Assembly: GCA_018398575.1 (NCBI GenBank)
Contig: JAGTXZ010000005.1
Span: forward strand, 930,001 to 994,000
DNA: 64,000 nucleotides
Source of the DNA: Ampelomyces quisqualis
Lineage: Eukaryota; Ascomycota; Dothideomycetes; Pleosporales; Phaeosphaeriaceae
Direction of reading: 5' to 3'
Positions 21,113-33,209 of this stretch are shown piece after piece (positions within the stretch are counted from its first letter, which is position 1; each line of letters begins with the position of its first letter). The notes beneath the pieces were generated by a model. The model did not search any database, had not been told where the DNA came from, and saw nothing but the letters and a program-made list of their open reading frames with translations. The position numbers were made by a program, and so were the translations under genes.

Positions 21113-22172
21113 TACTGACAACATGCGACTGTGATCTCGACAGCTCTTCGATGATACCTGTTGCTCCAGGAGTTTCCGACCATGCGTTGAAGTTGTTCTG
21201 TAGTACAATCTGCATCTGGCCTTTTCCGCCTTGTCTGTGAGATGTTGATCGAAGCCGGAGATTTTCCCCTGGGTCGATGAGCGCAGCCTAAAAGTGACTG
21301 TTGGCCTTGTCCACTATTGCATAGAGTGTTTGAATCTGCTCCCGCTGCATCGTCCTACGTTGCGCCTCCTCTCCTTGCTCGATTACCTTCGATACACTGG
21401 GGACCACAGGGCCAGAACAGTATAGCTGGATAGTGTCAAGTATCTCTCTTGGAACTTAGGGACCAGCAGACTCTCTTGCTCGTTGCACGGAGTGAAGCTT
21501 GATCAACAACCGTATCTTGATCAGGGTAATCGCGACAATGTGCGAGAAATGCATTCCACGAACCCAGAAAACATCAAATGGCTCGAACATGACCGCCTTT
21601 CGTATGTCGAGGTATGGTCCACGATAGTCACGCCAGTCGTAGTCGTCTCCATGGCCTGTGGTAGCCCACCAGTGGCAGAAGTCGTAAGCTTCTTCATCGT
21701 AGCCTAGCCTGAGACATAGTGCGGGAACAACATCGCGAGCTCCCACGGGATTGCTGCGGCATAATCGCACCATGGGAAGCAGATTATCCAAGGATAACGT
21801 GACTGCTTGTGCGGTGTTTGATGCCAGGAGCGCCTCCACCCCAATGTAAGACTTGCATGGACATATTTGCGCGAGTCTACCGGCCAGAAAATACCTTGCG
21901 CTTCTTCAAGAACCGTTGGACTGATTCTTGGCTTCAAGAGTCTTGTCTCTTTCTGGAAGTTTCTTTGTGCTTTTCTGATTTTGGCGCACACAGATCGGGT
22001 GTCCGGGACGATCAACGCGGCGATGTTCATCGCTGCAGGAAGAAACGGCCTTGCACAAAGCGCAGAGTACATCGACGACTACTTGACCACAGTTGGACAG
22101 GGTACACCCACATATGAGGCGTGTTGAGATGTTGAAGGATCGTGCAGGAACGTGACGAGGTTCGCCAAGCAT
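21113..22172 (-). pseudogene. Decayed MYND-type zinc-finger family gene
   Basis: Minus-strand remnant of a fungal MYND-finger family. Reading across frames gives a MYND-like start (CGQVVVDVLCALCKAV, SDEHRRVDRPGH), a charged helix (VCAKIRKAQRNFQKE), IFWPVDSRKYVHA, EALLASNTAQAVT, MVRLCRSNPVGARDVVPALCLRLG, FCHWWATTGHGDDYDWRD, HIVAITLIKIRLL, VPREILDTIQ, VDKANSHF and LQNNFNAWSETPGATGIIEEL, in the family order. It is broken by a shift near 21997-21999, a shift at the run of four C at 21839-21842, an in-frame stop at 21456-21458 and a TAG at 21288-21290 where the family has Trp. No introns explain these. The left end, about 22172, is a guess at the original ATG. Confidence 0.8.
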
Positions 22173-23070
22173 GTAGTCATCGAAGCGTAGAGTGGTGTCT
22201 AGCGGTGAGGTACCCGGTGGAAAAGCTGCATAGACGTCCAATCTGTCTTGGTATTTTACCGTAGCGATTAGCTATTCGTGCATACCAAGTAGGTAGGCAT
22301 TGTGGCCATACCTTCCTGTGCGCACTGCTGCAAGTATTGTATCGGGTCCATAACTTGTGTCAACCTAGCTACCCCTGCTTGAGATCCCCAGTAGCTAGGA
22401 ACACAGAAATGACGAAAGTAACTGGAGTATCAAGATGCGATATAGGTCAAGTGAATGAATGACAAGCTTGGCCCAACTTGTCACAGGTAGGATGAGTCAC
22501 TGTTGTTACTGTAAGATCGCATTCCATGTAATCTCAGTCCTAAATCTGATGAATGGTCTTGGTGACCCAGGGGAGAAAGAGAAGACATGATGCTTGTTGC
22601 TACGGTTGACTGTGCTGAAGTCGCGTGGCGCGAAGCACGCTAGAACGCTATATCACGTGCTGGCATGGAGTTTCGACGTGGTGCGAATGCTTTTCTGACA
22701 GTGGCAGATTTGAGAGACGCGTGTAGGCGCATATATGACTATATTCGTACGGGCGTCATGCCAATGTCAATATCAAGTCGATCTGCGGCGCATGCATGGA
22801 ATTGTTGTCAGGATGGAGCTGCGTTTCTCTGGAGGTTGCTGGGACGCGATGCATCATGCAGCTATGACGAACCGCGGCATGTGCGTTGCACGTGCGCATT
22901 GATTGGCCAAACATGCAATGTTGGCAGAGGGAGACTCTACCTAGCCACATCAAACGTTTTCTGCGCTGGAGCACCTATACACACGCTATCGCTACTGGAC
23001 CGCGATTACGTGTTGGTGTTCGTGCTCTTGCATCGCCGGCAGCAATCGAATCCTTCGTTGAAGTGCGACC
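22173..23070. other. Intergenic, about 900 bases, no gene seen
   Basis: Upstream region of the VTC gene. A frame of 143 codons on the plus strand at 22665-23096 runs into the VTC start in another frame and is rejected. Confidence 0.45.
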
Positions 23071-25594
23071 ATGAAGTTCGGCACGACCTTGCGTAAGAGC
23101 ATCTACTCGCCATGGAGGGACCAGTACGTCGACTACGACAAACTCAAGAAGCTGCTCAAGGATAACGAAGACGACGATTCGTGGACGGCCGATGACGAAG
23201 AGGCCTTCTCTCACCAGCTAGCTACAGTGCAGTTGGAGAAAGTACATGGCTTCATCCAGCAAGTCTCGCAGAAACTTCGCGACCGCACCTCAGCCTGTGA
23301 AAAGAAGCTTGAGCCATTGGCCATTGGTATTCGACACGAAGACGGAGGCGATGGCAAGGACGCGACCCAGAATGACGAGCAAGGCGAGGGGTTGTTCGCG
23401 CAGACAGGCGACGGCTCCAAAAGGCTGGAGCTCAACAAAGCGGACCGCGAGAAGCTTCTGAACGAGGTCCTGGAAGAGCTCGACAGCATCACAAAGGAGA
23501 CCAAGGAGCTTGAGGGGTTCAGTAGGATGAACTACACCGCCATCATCAAGGCCACCAAAAAGCACGACAAGCTTCGCGGCGCCTCGTACAGGTTGCGGCC
23601 CTTCATCGACACAAGCCTGGCCCGAAACCCTCTACAGACCGAGGATGCCTCGCCACTGCTGTATCGGCTGTCTGCACTGTACTCGTTTGTGCGCCAGAAT
23701 CTGGAAGGAAAGGCAAAGGAGTCTCTGTCTTTCAGTGAGGGGGAGAGCACGGGCGGCGAGGCTTTCCGCTCTCACAAGTGTACGTTCGCCATTTTGTCAT
23801 TGAAGTGCACCAGCTAACTAGGATCAGTCTGGGTCCACATGGATAACCTCTTCGAGGTCAAGACCGTCATCCTCCGAAGGTTGCCCGTTCTCGTGTACAA
23901 TCCTCAATCGTCCAAGATCGCCGAAGGTCACCAACGCGACCCTACAATCACGTCCATCTACTTCGACAACCCCAATTTCTCGTTATACACCGACAAGGTT
24001 AATAGCAAACCGGATGCGGCATCGCTCCGTCTGAGGTGGTTCGGACAGCTCAGTGAGAAGCCAGAGATTATGCTCGAGAAGAAGGTTATCAAGAAAGGCG
24101 ATGCCGCTGAGGAGGTTAGATTCCCCATCAAGGCAAAGTACGTGGAAGCCTTCTTGCAAGACAAGTATCACATGGAAAAGAGTATCGAGAAGCTCGAATA
24201 CCGACTGAATAAGAATCAGGAGGACGTGGACAAGTTCAAGAATGCCGTCACGGAGATCCAGAGTTTCGTCAAGGAGAAGAAACTCCAGCCTGTACTGCGA
24301 GCCAACTACACTCGCACAGCCTTCCAGATACCTGGTGACGATCGCATCCGCATCTCACTCGACACCAACCTTGCGCTGATTCGTGAGGACGCTTTAGACA
24401 TGGACAGGCCCTGTCGCGAGCCTGACGATTGGCATAGACGTGATATCGATGGTGGCAACATGGAATTCCCCTTCAAGGCCATCAAGAAGGGAGAGATCCA
24501 CAAATTCCCGTACGCTCTGCTCGAGGTCAAAATGAAAGGCATGAAGAAACACGAATGGGTCGAAGATCTGACCAACTCGCACTTGGTCAAAGAATCACCT
24601 CGCTTCTCCAAATTCGTCCATGGTGTCGCCAAGCTGTTCGAGGACAATGTTAACACCTTTCCCTTTTGGCTCAGCGAAGTCGACAACGACATCCGGAAAG
24701 AGCCCGAGAAGGCCTTTGACGAAGAGCAAGAACGCAAGCGCAAGACCGCAGAGGATGATTTCGCAGTGGGCTCCCTGTTTGGTGCTCGCGCAAGCCCCAG
24801 CTTCCGCCCTTCCATCACCTCACCCATGGGTACGCCAGCCGCAGCACGCTCAGCACCTAAGAGCGCAAGCATGGCAGCACATTCACAAATAGCGGTCAGA
24901 CCTCCTGTGTTCGGCTCACATCTCTCTCACATATCACAGCAGGTGGTGGACGACGCTAATCGCACAAGAGAGGAACCTGACTCGGATGAGGATGACGGTC
25001 CCAAACTGGGCAGGCCTGGTGGCCTCGGGTCTCTCTTCCCCTCATTTTCCACCTCGAAATATGCACGCAAGCAACGCAGCAAGATCCAGTTGCCACCTGG
25101 CATTCGTGACCCTGGCGTCTGGATCAAGGACCAAGGTCCCGTGCGTGTCGAAGCCAAGGTCTGGCTCGCAAATCAGCGGACCTTCATCAAGTGGCAGCAT
25201 GTTAGTGTTCTGCTTGCCTCGCTCTCTCTCGGGTTGTACAACGCGGCCGGCGAAGGCAACGACATTGCTCGTGCCCTCGCCGTCGTATACACTTGTGTCG
25301 CGGCTTTCACTCTTGCATGGGGCTATGGCATGTACATGTACCGCATGAAATTGATCCGTGAACGTAGCGGTAAGGACTTTGATGCCATTACAGGACCTCT
25401 GGTGGTATGTGTGGGGTTGGCGGTTGCATTGTGTTTGAACTTTGGCTTCAAGGTACGTAATGACACGGTGATGACAGATGTGATGAAGGTGTGCTGACAG
25501 CTGACCGCAGTACAACGCCTTGCGGAACGAGAAGCAACACAGCCACGGCGGTAATGCGACGTTTGTTGGTGAAAATATGGAGCTGAAGATGTGA
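23071..25594 (+). CDS. Vacuolar transporter chaperone subunit, Vtc2/Vtc3 type (SPX-VTC-DUF202)
   Basis: Three exons (23071-23779, 23828-25452, 25511-25594), 805 residues. An N-terminal SPX domain (MKFGTTLRKSIYSPWRDQYVDYDKLKKLL, with KKHDKL near residue 165) senses inositol pyrophosphates. A VTC tunnel domain follows (about 235-560: PTITSIYFDN, SLRLRWFG, LEKK, FQIPGDDRIRISLDTNLALIRED, ALLEVKMKG, LVKESPRFSKF). A disordered acidic linker leads to a C-terminal domain with VKVEAKVWLANQRTF-like sequence and three membrane helices. The complex makes polyphosphate at the vacuole membrane. The opening SIYSPWRDQYVDYDKLKKLL is closer to Vtc2/Vtc3 than to the catalytic Vtc4, so a regulatory subunit is likely. 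Phe in HKFWVHMDNL is completed across intron 1. Confidence 0.92.
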
Positions 25595-27229
25595 TGATGG
25601 CATGGGAGAGGTGTTCAGTGTGAGGAGCAAGAAGAAGAGAAGGTCTGCGGAACTACTGGGATAGAGCACTCATTCAGGTTGTAGTACTAGCCTGGAGCAC
25701 GATCTGTACAGATATAGTAGAAGTGCGCGTTCCATAATGCGCATAGGGGCTGGGGAAGATCACGAGCGAATCGTGTTCAGACCGGTGTATGCTAGCTGTG
25801 CCACACCCCGTGGCCATTGATATCGTTATTGCAAATTGCACTTTGAGGAATAAATCTCATTGTTCCGTTCGCGTTACGTCTTGCCAAGCCTGTGGCTGCA
25901 TGTGTTCTGTGCGTCGGCACCAATCTTGCAAGTTGCTCTTGAGGCCACGGGTTCCTGCATCTCCCTCAGTGTACACGATACAATGCGGCTAAATTGTCGA
26001 TGGTGACTGCCTCGAAGTTTAGCCAGTTGAAGCTGATGTCAGTCAAGGACGTTGCGCTGCTTGATGCGCGTAAGCATTGGCATTGTCTGTGACACGGTGA
26101 CGGACACGGTTTCTGATTGCCGCATGAGCTGATTGTAGCTAGCAAGCAGGGAAAGTCAAGCTTGCCAAGCTCTTGTTGGTACTCCGTAGAGATGGCCCAT
26201 ACGTATACGGTATGATATATCATACATGCGGAATACTGCTTATAGGGGTGGGCAATAACGTCTCCCGTGGGCAATAACGTCTCCCTGTACCGGTAGGGGG
26301 TTGGCTCAAATAGGTTAGACCAAGAAATTGTCAACAGTTTATGTGGTACAATATGACGGCACATTAATTATTACGATTTTATTGCCGTCGTCTACACCTC
26401 CCTATCCGTCAGAGTGACCATCAACGATATCATGTTACTTCGGGTGCTACGGCGAAGTGGATTCACCCTGTCCTTCCTTGGGGAACGTTGTACAACATGT
26501 CCTGACTCCTGGCGACCTTCTTGCGGTACCAGCCTCGTGCAAGGCGAATGAATTCGGGCAAGGAGTAGGTGCTACCCCCCGACCACCTGGTTTTACCTGG
26601 ACGGCAAAACAAGTTTTCGCTGCTTCTTGTTGGCCGTCCCGACCTCGTCATCAAAAGCAAGGAGGAAGACAAGTGCGTGGCAGCCACGGTGTCATGACGT
26701 TGTGGTATCACTCCCGGTATGGTGTTCTGACGCGAGAATTTTCTGGTGTGAGAGGGCCATTTGCTGTAGGAAGGGACAAGGCACAAGCTTGTCGATCCGC
26801 GCAGGGCCACAAGTCTGTCTCTACAGTGAGAGAGATCAGTCACGGGCTCCAACCTCTCGGTGTCGCGTGTGTACTTGTGTAAGCAAAGCCCATTTGAGTT
26901 TTCCAAGTCCTCGTAACTCAACTGCACTTATCCGGAGCCACAGCCACTAAGTATTGTGTTTGCAGTTGCCGTTTGTCGAGATTGGGACGCGACACGTGAC
27001 GCTGTATCGCTCCTCCCCTCGACCTCAAAATGGAGCTCCCGCCGGGCAGACCACCTTGCTCCCTCCTCCAACTTCTCACTACCCATCACCACCTGGCATC
27101 CGGGATCCCACACTCGTTTCCCCGTCGTCTGTCAGCGACTAGTTTGCCCCACGCTCGCTCCGTCTATCTCACCTATCATTTAGTCTAATTAGTCCACTTT
27201 ATTTGTGCATTGCCCCTCAACATTACGCA
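25595..27229. other. Intergenic, 1.6 kb, no gene seen
   Basis: Contains a perfect 19-base tandem duplication (26248-26285) and one TACTCCGTA word (26180-26188). Frames of 130-155 codons around 26460-26930 overlap on opposite strands and have no domain. A CT-rich leader precedes the peptidase gene. Confidence 0.45.
26248..26285. repeat. Perfect 19-bp tandem duplication
   Basis: The unit GTGGGCAATAACGTCTCCC occurs twice back to back (26248-26266 and 26267-26285) without mismatch, in a non-coding stretch. Confidence 0.9.
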
Positions 27230-29500
27230 ATGAAGCTGCTCGCTCTCCTTCAGCTCGCGGGTCTCGCCTCGCTCGTTAGCACATCTCCTGTATCCCCTTC
27301 ACGAACTTCGGCAGTTGAAGCTCGGCAAGCCATTGGCACGTCGTCGGCCCCATGCGCCCAGGTCTCTGAGTACATGTATGGCAATGGTACTGCTGTCGTC
27401 AAGACAACCGTACCCGCAGGAATTGCGTTTGCCTGCCTCGACAGTGTCCCCTTCAATGCCACCTCGGGTAAACAGCTCATTGCTGCTATTCGCCCCTACA
27501 TCGATTGGCAGAGTACACTCTCCCAGTTGAAGAATCCGCCTGCCGAGTACGCCGAGAAGGTACAGCCTCCCATCGATATCATCGGTGGCCTCGACCAGAT
27601 CGACTCCAGGATTGACGCGGGAACTTTTTACAGCGAGTACGACTTTGGCTGGACACTCTATACATTAATTCAGTCAGCCCATGACGGTCATTTCGCATAC
27701 ATTCCTGACATTGTCGGCAACATCTTCAACTTCGGTCGTCGCGTTCCATTGGTCTCTGTTTCTGAAGATGGAGATAAGCTGCCATCTGTGTTCGCTTTCG
27801 CCGACGTCATTGGCACTCAGTTCAAGAACATTTCCTACACCCCGTCACCTGTTGTCCAGATTGACGGCACAGATGTAATCGAATGGCTCGAGGACTGGAG
27901 TCAACTTGGTTCCCTTCAGGACCGCGATGCGCTTTACAACAACGTTTTCTACGAGCTTGCTCAGGTCAGCCTCGGTGGAAGCGGGAGCGGCACCGGAACT
28001 TTCACCGGAGGTGGTCGTGGGCGGTTTGTCTATCCTGGAGGCGAAACTACTCTCAAATTTGCCAACGGTACCGAGTACACCATGCAAAACTACGCTCGCC
28101 CCATTACTAATTTCCGCAACATTACAAATGGGGAAGAACTAGCTCGCAGATGGATCAGCTATGGTGCGGATGTTGATAAAGCCAGCGTTCAGTCTCTGGG
28201 CCCAGAGATGATGCAGACCATCTCAACTGCTGCATTGCCCGTTATTGGTGGAGCCGCACCTGGATACCCACCCGCCGACGTCCCCGGCCCGGAGAACCTC
28301 ATTAATGGATTCTTCATCGACGCGCCTGGCTATGAGGATGTGGCTGTGCTGTCAGTTCCGAACTTTGTCGGCACAACAGCGTATGAAACTGACTTTCAAC
28401 GAACTACGCGAGAGTTCATCCCTAAGGCTTTGAGTGCAGGCAAGACGAAACTTATCATTGATGTTCAAGCCAATGGAGGAGGCACGATTCTTCAAGGCTA
28501 CGACCTGTTCAAGCAATTGTTTCCTGACGAGGATCCGTACGGTGCTAGTAGATTCCGCGCACTTGAAGCCATCGATCTCATCGGCAAAGCCACCAGCTCT
28601 GTCGCCTCACTCAGCCCTCGAATCGAGGATGGCAACGTGACAATCCAGAATGCGCAGGCCTCATGGTTTGATTACCACACTGATACCACGGTCGATGGAA
28701 AACCTTTCTCATCTTGGGCAGAAAAATTTGGCCCGGTCGAGGTCAATGGCGAAAGATACACCACACTGTCACGCTGGAACCTGTCTGACGTTGAGATTTC
28801 TTTCTTCTCTGGCGGCATCAACATTACGGGATACGGTCCGCTTGCCAACTTCACTGGTCCACCGAAATTCAAGCCTGAAAACATCGTCATCGTCACTGAC
28901 GGCTATTGCGCATCTACCTGTGCCATTTTCGTCGAGCTTCTCACCCAGCAGACTGGAGTGAAGACCATTGCCATGGGAGGTCGCAGCAACAAGAATCCCG
29001 TACAAGCCATTGGCGGTGTCAAGGGTGTGAACAATCACGCGTTCGGTTACATTCAACAGCTCGCACAAAGTGCTATCAGGTACGACAGATCTCTTAACAG
29101 CTCCATCCTAAGACAAGATTATGACAACCACCTCCCCCTCGCACGCGCCTACAGTGCTGGTGTAAACAACCGCGACGGTCTTCGTCGAAACGATACATCT
29201 GGTGTTGCACTACAATTCGTGTATGAGCAGGCCGACTGCCGCCTGTACTACTCTCCAGAGATGACTGTTGACATCACTGCTGTGTGGAAGTCCGCTGCCG
29301 ATGCTCAATGGGGCAGTGGTAAGTGCGTTTCCGGAGAATATGGGCATAAGCGCAGTGTCCACGAAGTCACTACCAAGCTCAGTCGCAGGCGTGTACAGAT
29401 TGCACAAGCTGCAGCAATGGAGCAGGTGCAAGCTTTCGAACAGAGTTTCCCGCTTGAGACAGCATGCGAGATGCGGGGCGATGGATTCATGCAGCCGTAA
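27230..29500 (+). CDS. Secreted S41-family peptidase
   Basis: Single exon, 756 residues, ATG at 27230 (MKLLALLQLAGLASLVSTS, a clear signal peptide). The protein has the layout of fungal S41 (tail-specific protease/CPAF-like) proteins: QSAHDGHFAY (His151/His154) for the His of the active site, an interior domain with KTKLIIDVQANGGG, and VTDGYCASTCAIFVELL with Ser562 as candidate nucleophile between two cysteines, followed by KTIAMGGRSN. Several N-glycosylation sequons (NGT, NATS, NVT, NRD region) fit secretion. One family relative, UstP, belongs to the ustiloxin cluster, but nothing here suggests a RiPP cluster. A broad proteolytic role is inference. A Gly-rich patch (GSGSGTGTFTGGGRGR, about residue 250) looks like a loop insertion. 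Confidence 0.88.
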   Translation: MKLLALLQLAGLASLVSTSPVSPSRTSAVEARQAIGTSSAPCAQVSEYMYGNGTAVVKTTVPAGIAFACLDSVPFNATSGKQLIAAIRPYIDWQSTLSQLKNPPAEYAEKVQPPIDIIGGLDQIDSRIDAGTFYSEYDFGWTLYTLIQSAHDGHFAYIPDIVGNIFNFGRRVPLVSVSEDGDKLPSVFAFADVIGTQFKNISYTPSPVVQIDGTDVIEWLEDWSQLGSLQDRDALYNNVFYELAQVSLGGSGSGTGTFTGGGRGRFVYPGGETTLKFANGTEYTMQNYARPITNFRNITNGEELARRWISYGADVDKASVQSLGPEMMQTISTAALPVIGGAAPGYPPADVPGPENLINGFFIDAPGYEDVAVLSVPNFVGTTAYETDFQRTTREFIPKALSAGKTKLIIDVQANGGGTILQGYDLFKQLFPDEDPYGASRFRALEAIDLIGKATSSVASLSPRIEDGNVTIQNAQASWFDYHTDTTVDGKPFSSWAEKFGPVEVNGERYTTLSRWNLSDVEISFFSGGINITGYGPLANFTGPPKFKPENIVIVTDGYCASTCAIFVELLTQQTGVKTIAMGGRSNKNPVQAIGGVKGVNNHAFGYIQQLAQSAIRYDRSLNSSILRQDYDNHLPLARAYSAGVNNRDGLRRNDTSGVALQFVYEQADCRLYYSPEMTVDITAVWKSAADAQWGSGKCVSGEYGHKRSVHEVTTKLSRRRVQIAQAAAMEQVQAFEQSFPLETACEMRGDGFMQP

Positions 29501-30617
29501 AAGTCACGCGAGAAGCGGTTCTGATTCTTTGCATCTTATTCACGGCAGTCGAGGAAATAGGGCGCAGGACACAGTCATTCTGCAGCCTGATGAAACCTCG
29601 AGAGATGTGTATGTACCTGAAAATACATAGAGTGACATATGCATCAACATGAAGCAGAAATTTGTTCCACTGAGTATGTTTGTCGCCACATCAGTGGCAC
29701 GCGGTGAATCATTAATTATCGTGCTTGGTATCAGCTCGTACTGGACACGAGCCGCCGAAAAGATGTAGATTCGATACGGTTTGTGGAACGCCGATGAGCC
29801 TTCGAGTCATTCTGCACCGGTTGAACTTACTCGAACAGTTCTCAAAACTTACTATGTATAGACAGATGCTATGCTGTGAAATTCTCTTGAGCGTCGATGA
29901 CATACTCTAATTCGTGAAGAGGCAGATTGTGAATATCCAGCCTGGCGTCCCAAAATAGTACCTGATGGATTCGGTATGGTATAAGGGGGGCAGGTCTCGC
30001 TTAAGTTAGCCGCGTAACGAGTCAGCCTATCAGTGTCCTTGAAATTAGCAACGCCACGAGACGAATTAAGGGCACAGGCCATCCTCAGCCGCATCGTAGA
30101 AGCACCGTGACCGACAGAACGAAGGACGCACAACGCCAGGCAGCCTGTTGTGCTGACGGCAATGTAACAGCGTCATGTGCATCGCGCGTGCTGATTAGTT
30201 CAATCAACGTGCTGTGATCGGAAGTTTTTTTTCATCACTCGTATCATCACATAAGCACGGCAGCGCTGAGGATCGACGCAGGGGCAAGGCGAACGGTGGC
30301 GCCGAAGGCTTCCGGACCCATCGAATGACGAGATTTAGGAACGGAGCGGGTGCTAAACACCGGCGGCACCGTACACATAGTGAGCTGAAGTAGATAAAGG
30401 CCATGTTCCCCATGTTGTACTAATTTTCATCGTCGAGGGCTATTTCGACTTTCGAGCTCTAAGACGTTATTCGCACGTCGTACCTTCGCTTTTGCCAACG
30501 TAGACGTTCATTCATCTACGGGTTCTCACATTTCCGGATCGTTATCGTGTCGCACACTTTACACCACAGCCTACACAATTGCACGACAGACGATCACGAC
30601 CACTTGCCACCTGTACC
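29501..30617. other. Intergenic, 1.1 kb, no gene seen
   Basis: Short unsupported frames only. The last ~200 bases are the presumed promoter and leader of the oxidase gene. Confidence 0.45.
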
Positions 30618-32612
30618 ATGAAATACTTTACCCTTACCGCGGGTCTCTTATCATTGGGCTTGACACAGGCCCAGAAAGTATCCACTGATGGATCATGCGG
30701 TGGTTCCGGTGAGATTAAATGTCAGGGAAGCGAGTTTGGTAACTGCTGCAGCCAGTACGGATGGGTAGGTTTCAGTTTGCAGAGAACTCGGTACCATACT
30801 CACCGTGTCTAACAGTGTGGCTCTTCCACCGGCCATTGTGGCACCGGTTGCCAGTCAAAGTTCGGAACATGCAGTGGTAGCAGCCCAGGCACTTCAACCG
30901 CACGTACTAGCTCTTCTCTTATAGTTCGTACCTCGACTCGCGCGTCGTCTGCAGCCGCTTCCACACCGACAAAGAAGGTCTCTACAGATGCCACGTGTGG
31001 TAGCACGAACGGAGGAGCCACTTGCTTGGGCTCAGGCCTCGGTGACTGCTGCTCTAGCAACGGATGGTGTGGAAGCACATCAGCATACTGCGGCACCGGA
31101 TGCCAGTCAGGTTTCGGCAATTGTCAAGGTAGCGTTAAGCCGTCTAGCACTGTCAAGACATCAACATCCACACGTGCACAACCGACTCCCTCCGCCTCTA
31201 GTTCCCAAACCGTCCTTCAATGCCTGAATGGCAAGAATGTGCCATACAAGATGACCTCAGATGCAGAATTCTCAGATCTCATCGAGCCATACAACACGCG
31301 TCTTCCGTTCACGCCGGCTGTTGTCGTACTCCCAACAACTAATCAGCATGTACAAGATGCCGTTATATGTGCAGCGCAAGCTGGTCTCAAAGTACAGGCG
31401 AAATCTGGCGGTCACTCCTACTCGAGCAATGGACTTGGTGGTAAAGACGGATCTATGAGCATCAACCTCCAGTCGTTCCAGACGATTCAACTTGATCAGT
31501 CATCTGGTGTCGCAACTGTTGGTGGCGGTGTTCGTCTCGGTAACCTTGCAGACGGTCTATGGAACCAGGGCAAAGCTTCTGTGTCTCATGGTACCTGCCC
31601 TGGCGTCGGAATTGGTGGACATTACACACATGGTGGCTACAGCCACACTTCCCGTAATTACGGTCTGGCTATGGATCAAGTCGTGGCAGCTGATGTTGTG
31701 CTCGCAAATGGCACTCTCATCAAGGCTTCATCTACTGCGTACCCCGATATCTTCTGGGCTATCCGGGGAGCAGCTGATTCTTTTGGCATCGTCACCACAT
31801 TCTATCTCCAGACGCGCCCCGCTCCGTCGAGCGTGACGAACTTCCAGTTCCCACTCAACGGCGTTTTCGACTCAAAGGCAAAGTTCACAAACACATTCCT
31901 TCACCTCCAAGATGTCGCCAAGAACGCCTCTGTCGTTGACAACAAGGTCTCCTTCGGTGTGTATCTTGACGGCTATGGAACTTTCAGCCTTAGTGGAGCG
32001 TACTTCGGCAGCGTTGCAGACTTCAATTCGAAAGTTAAGGGCGAGCTCTTGCGCGGCCTGCCTTCTTCCACCTCTACTGTCGAGTCGCTTAACTGGTATG
32101 ACTTCAATGTCAAGGTGTCGGGCGGAAGCACGATTAAGACTCCAGTGACTGGATACGATTTGCACGAGGATTTCTTCGCCAAGTCGGTCACCGTCCCTGA
32201 ATCAGACGGCCTGACCGCAAATACTATGAACGCTCTATACGACTACCTTAAGACCGCGGGTGGTGTAGAGTACTACATGATCATCAATCTCTATGGAGGT
32301 CCAGGCAGCCAAATTAACTCCAAGGACACCAATTTCGCCGCATACAACGACCGCGATAGTCTATGGGTCCTACAGAACTACGGATACGGCGCCGGCTCCA
32401 TCAACTTCGTCAATGGCATCAACAACGCCATTATCAAGGCGCAGCCACAAACGAACTTTGGCGCATACCTCAACTACATTGACCCCACGTACGATGCTGC
32501 GACTGCGCACAAGCTTTACTATGGTGACGCCGTGTACTCAAGGCTGGCGGCGTTGAAGAAGCAGGTTGATCCACAAAGCGTGTTTTGGCATCCTCAGGCC
32601 ATCGGCGCCTAA
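30618..32612 (+). CDS. Secreted AA7 flavo-oxidase with two chitin-binding (CBM18) domains
   Basis: Two exons, 30618-30764 and 30816-32612, 647 residues. Order: signal peptide (residues 1-18, ending TQAQ); CBM18 at about 26-70 (CGGSGEIKCQG..CCSQYGWCGS..CGTGC); Ser/Thr linker; second CBM18 at about 108-152; second linker; then an FAD-linked oxidase domain from about 200. KSGGHSY gives His249 and HGTCPGVGIGGH gives Cys310. This pair, 61 residues apart, is the bicovalent FAD linkage of glucooligosaccharide/chitooligosaccharide oxidases (CAZy AA7). The C-terminal berberine-bridge segment ends YLNYIDPTYD..VFWHPQAIGA. The intron splits the first CBM18 after YGW. Chitin-binding modules suggest that chito-oligosaccharides are the substrate (inference). 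Extracellular. Confidence 0.92.
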
Positions 32613-33209
32613 GTAGAAACTATTCCTGTATTGAATGAGAAACCAAAACGCAATTACGAAACTTAGATCATAGAAAATTTAACATTCAACTGAAGGCCTC
32701 CCATCCGATTGCCTAGTCTCTCCCCACAGTGTTTCTTCCCGAATCCGTATTGAATGTGACTTTAACATGACGCCCAAAAATAGTTACCATGGGCGCCTCG
32801 GCTACCAGTAATTTCGGCCATTGGACATGCACCCAGCAAAATCTCCTGCATCAACGCAGCTGCTTACCAATCTCTTTGCTCCTTACGTTGCCCATCTCGA
32901 ACCAAGTCTTAACGTGGAATACTTGGGCCCAGGGCACTCGACTAGGACAGATTGGTCCATGATGCATTGTGGGGGTCGAGTAGCTTTAACCGCAAGCGTC
33001 CCACACTAATGCGAGCGAACAATGGCGCAAAATATCCCAGCAAGTGAGTATGTAATGTCCGCCACGTGCCGGGCAGTATAGAGAAGAAGAAAAAAAAAAC
33101 TAGCGTTGCTTTACGTCTTTCATACATACTACTCCCACCCTTGAACCTTATCTCCTCCACTACTGTTTATCATCCCCGGCCTCTCGGTTTGTGAAGGACG
33201 TGCCGATTC
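32613..33209. other. Intergenic, about 600 bases, no gene seen
   Basis: 3' flank of the oxidase and promoter of the MFS gene. A short poly-A run lies near 33091-33100. Confidence 0.5.

Noticed and set aside
21113..22172. Repeat-induced point mutation as the cause of decay of the MYND gene
   Set aside because: Only one or two changes fit C-to-T/G-to-A; the main lesions are indels, and neighbouring conserved codons are unchanged.
22665..23096. 143-codon plus-strand frame with ATG before the VTC gene
   Set aside because: It runs into the VTC coding start in a different frame and encodes no recognisable sequence.
26457..26927. Overlapping plus and minus frames of 141-154 codons
   Set aside because: Mutually overlapping, no family, and located in promoter-like DNA upstream of the S41 peptidase.
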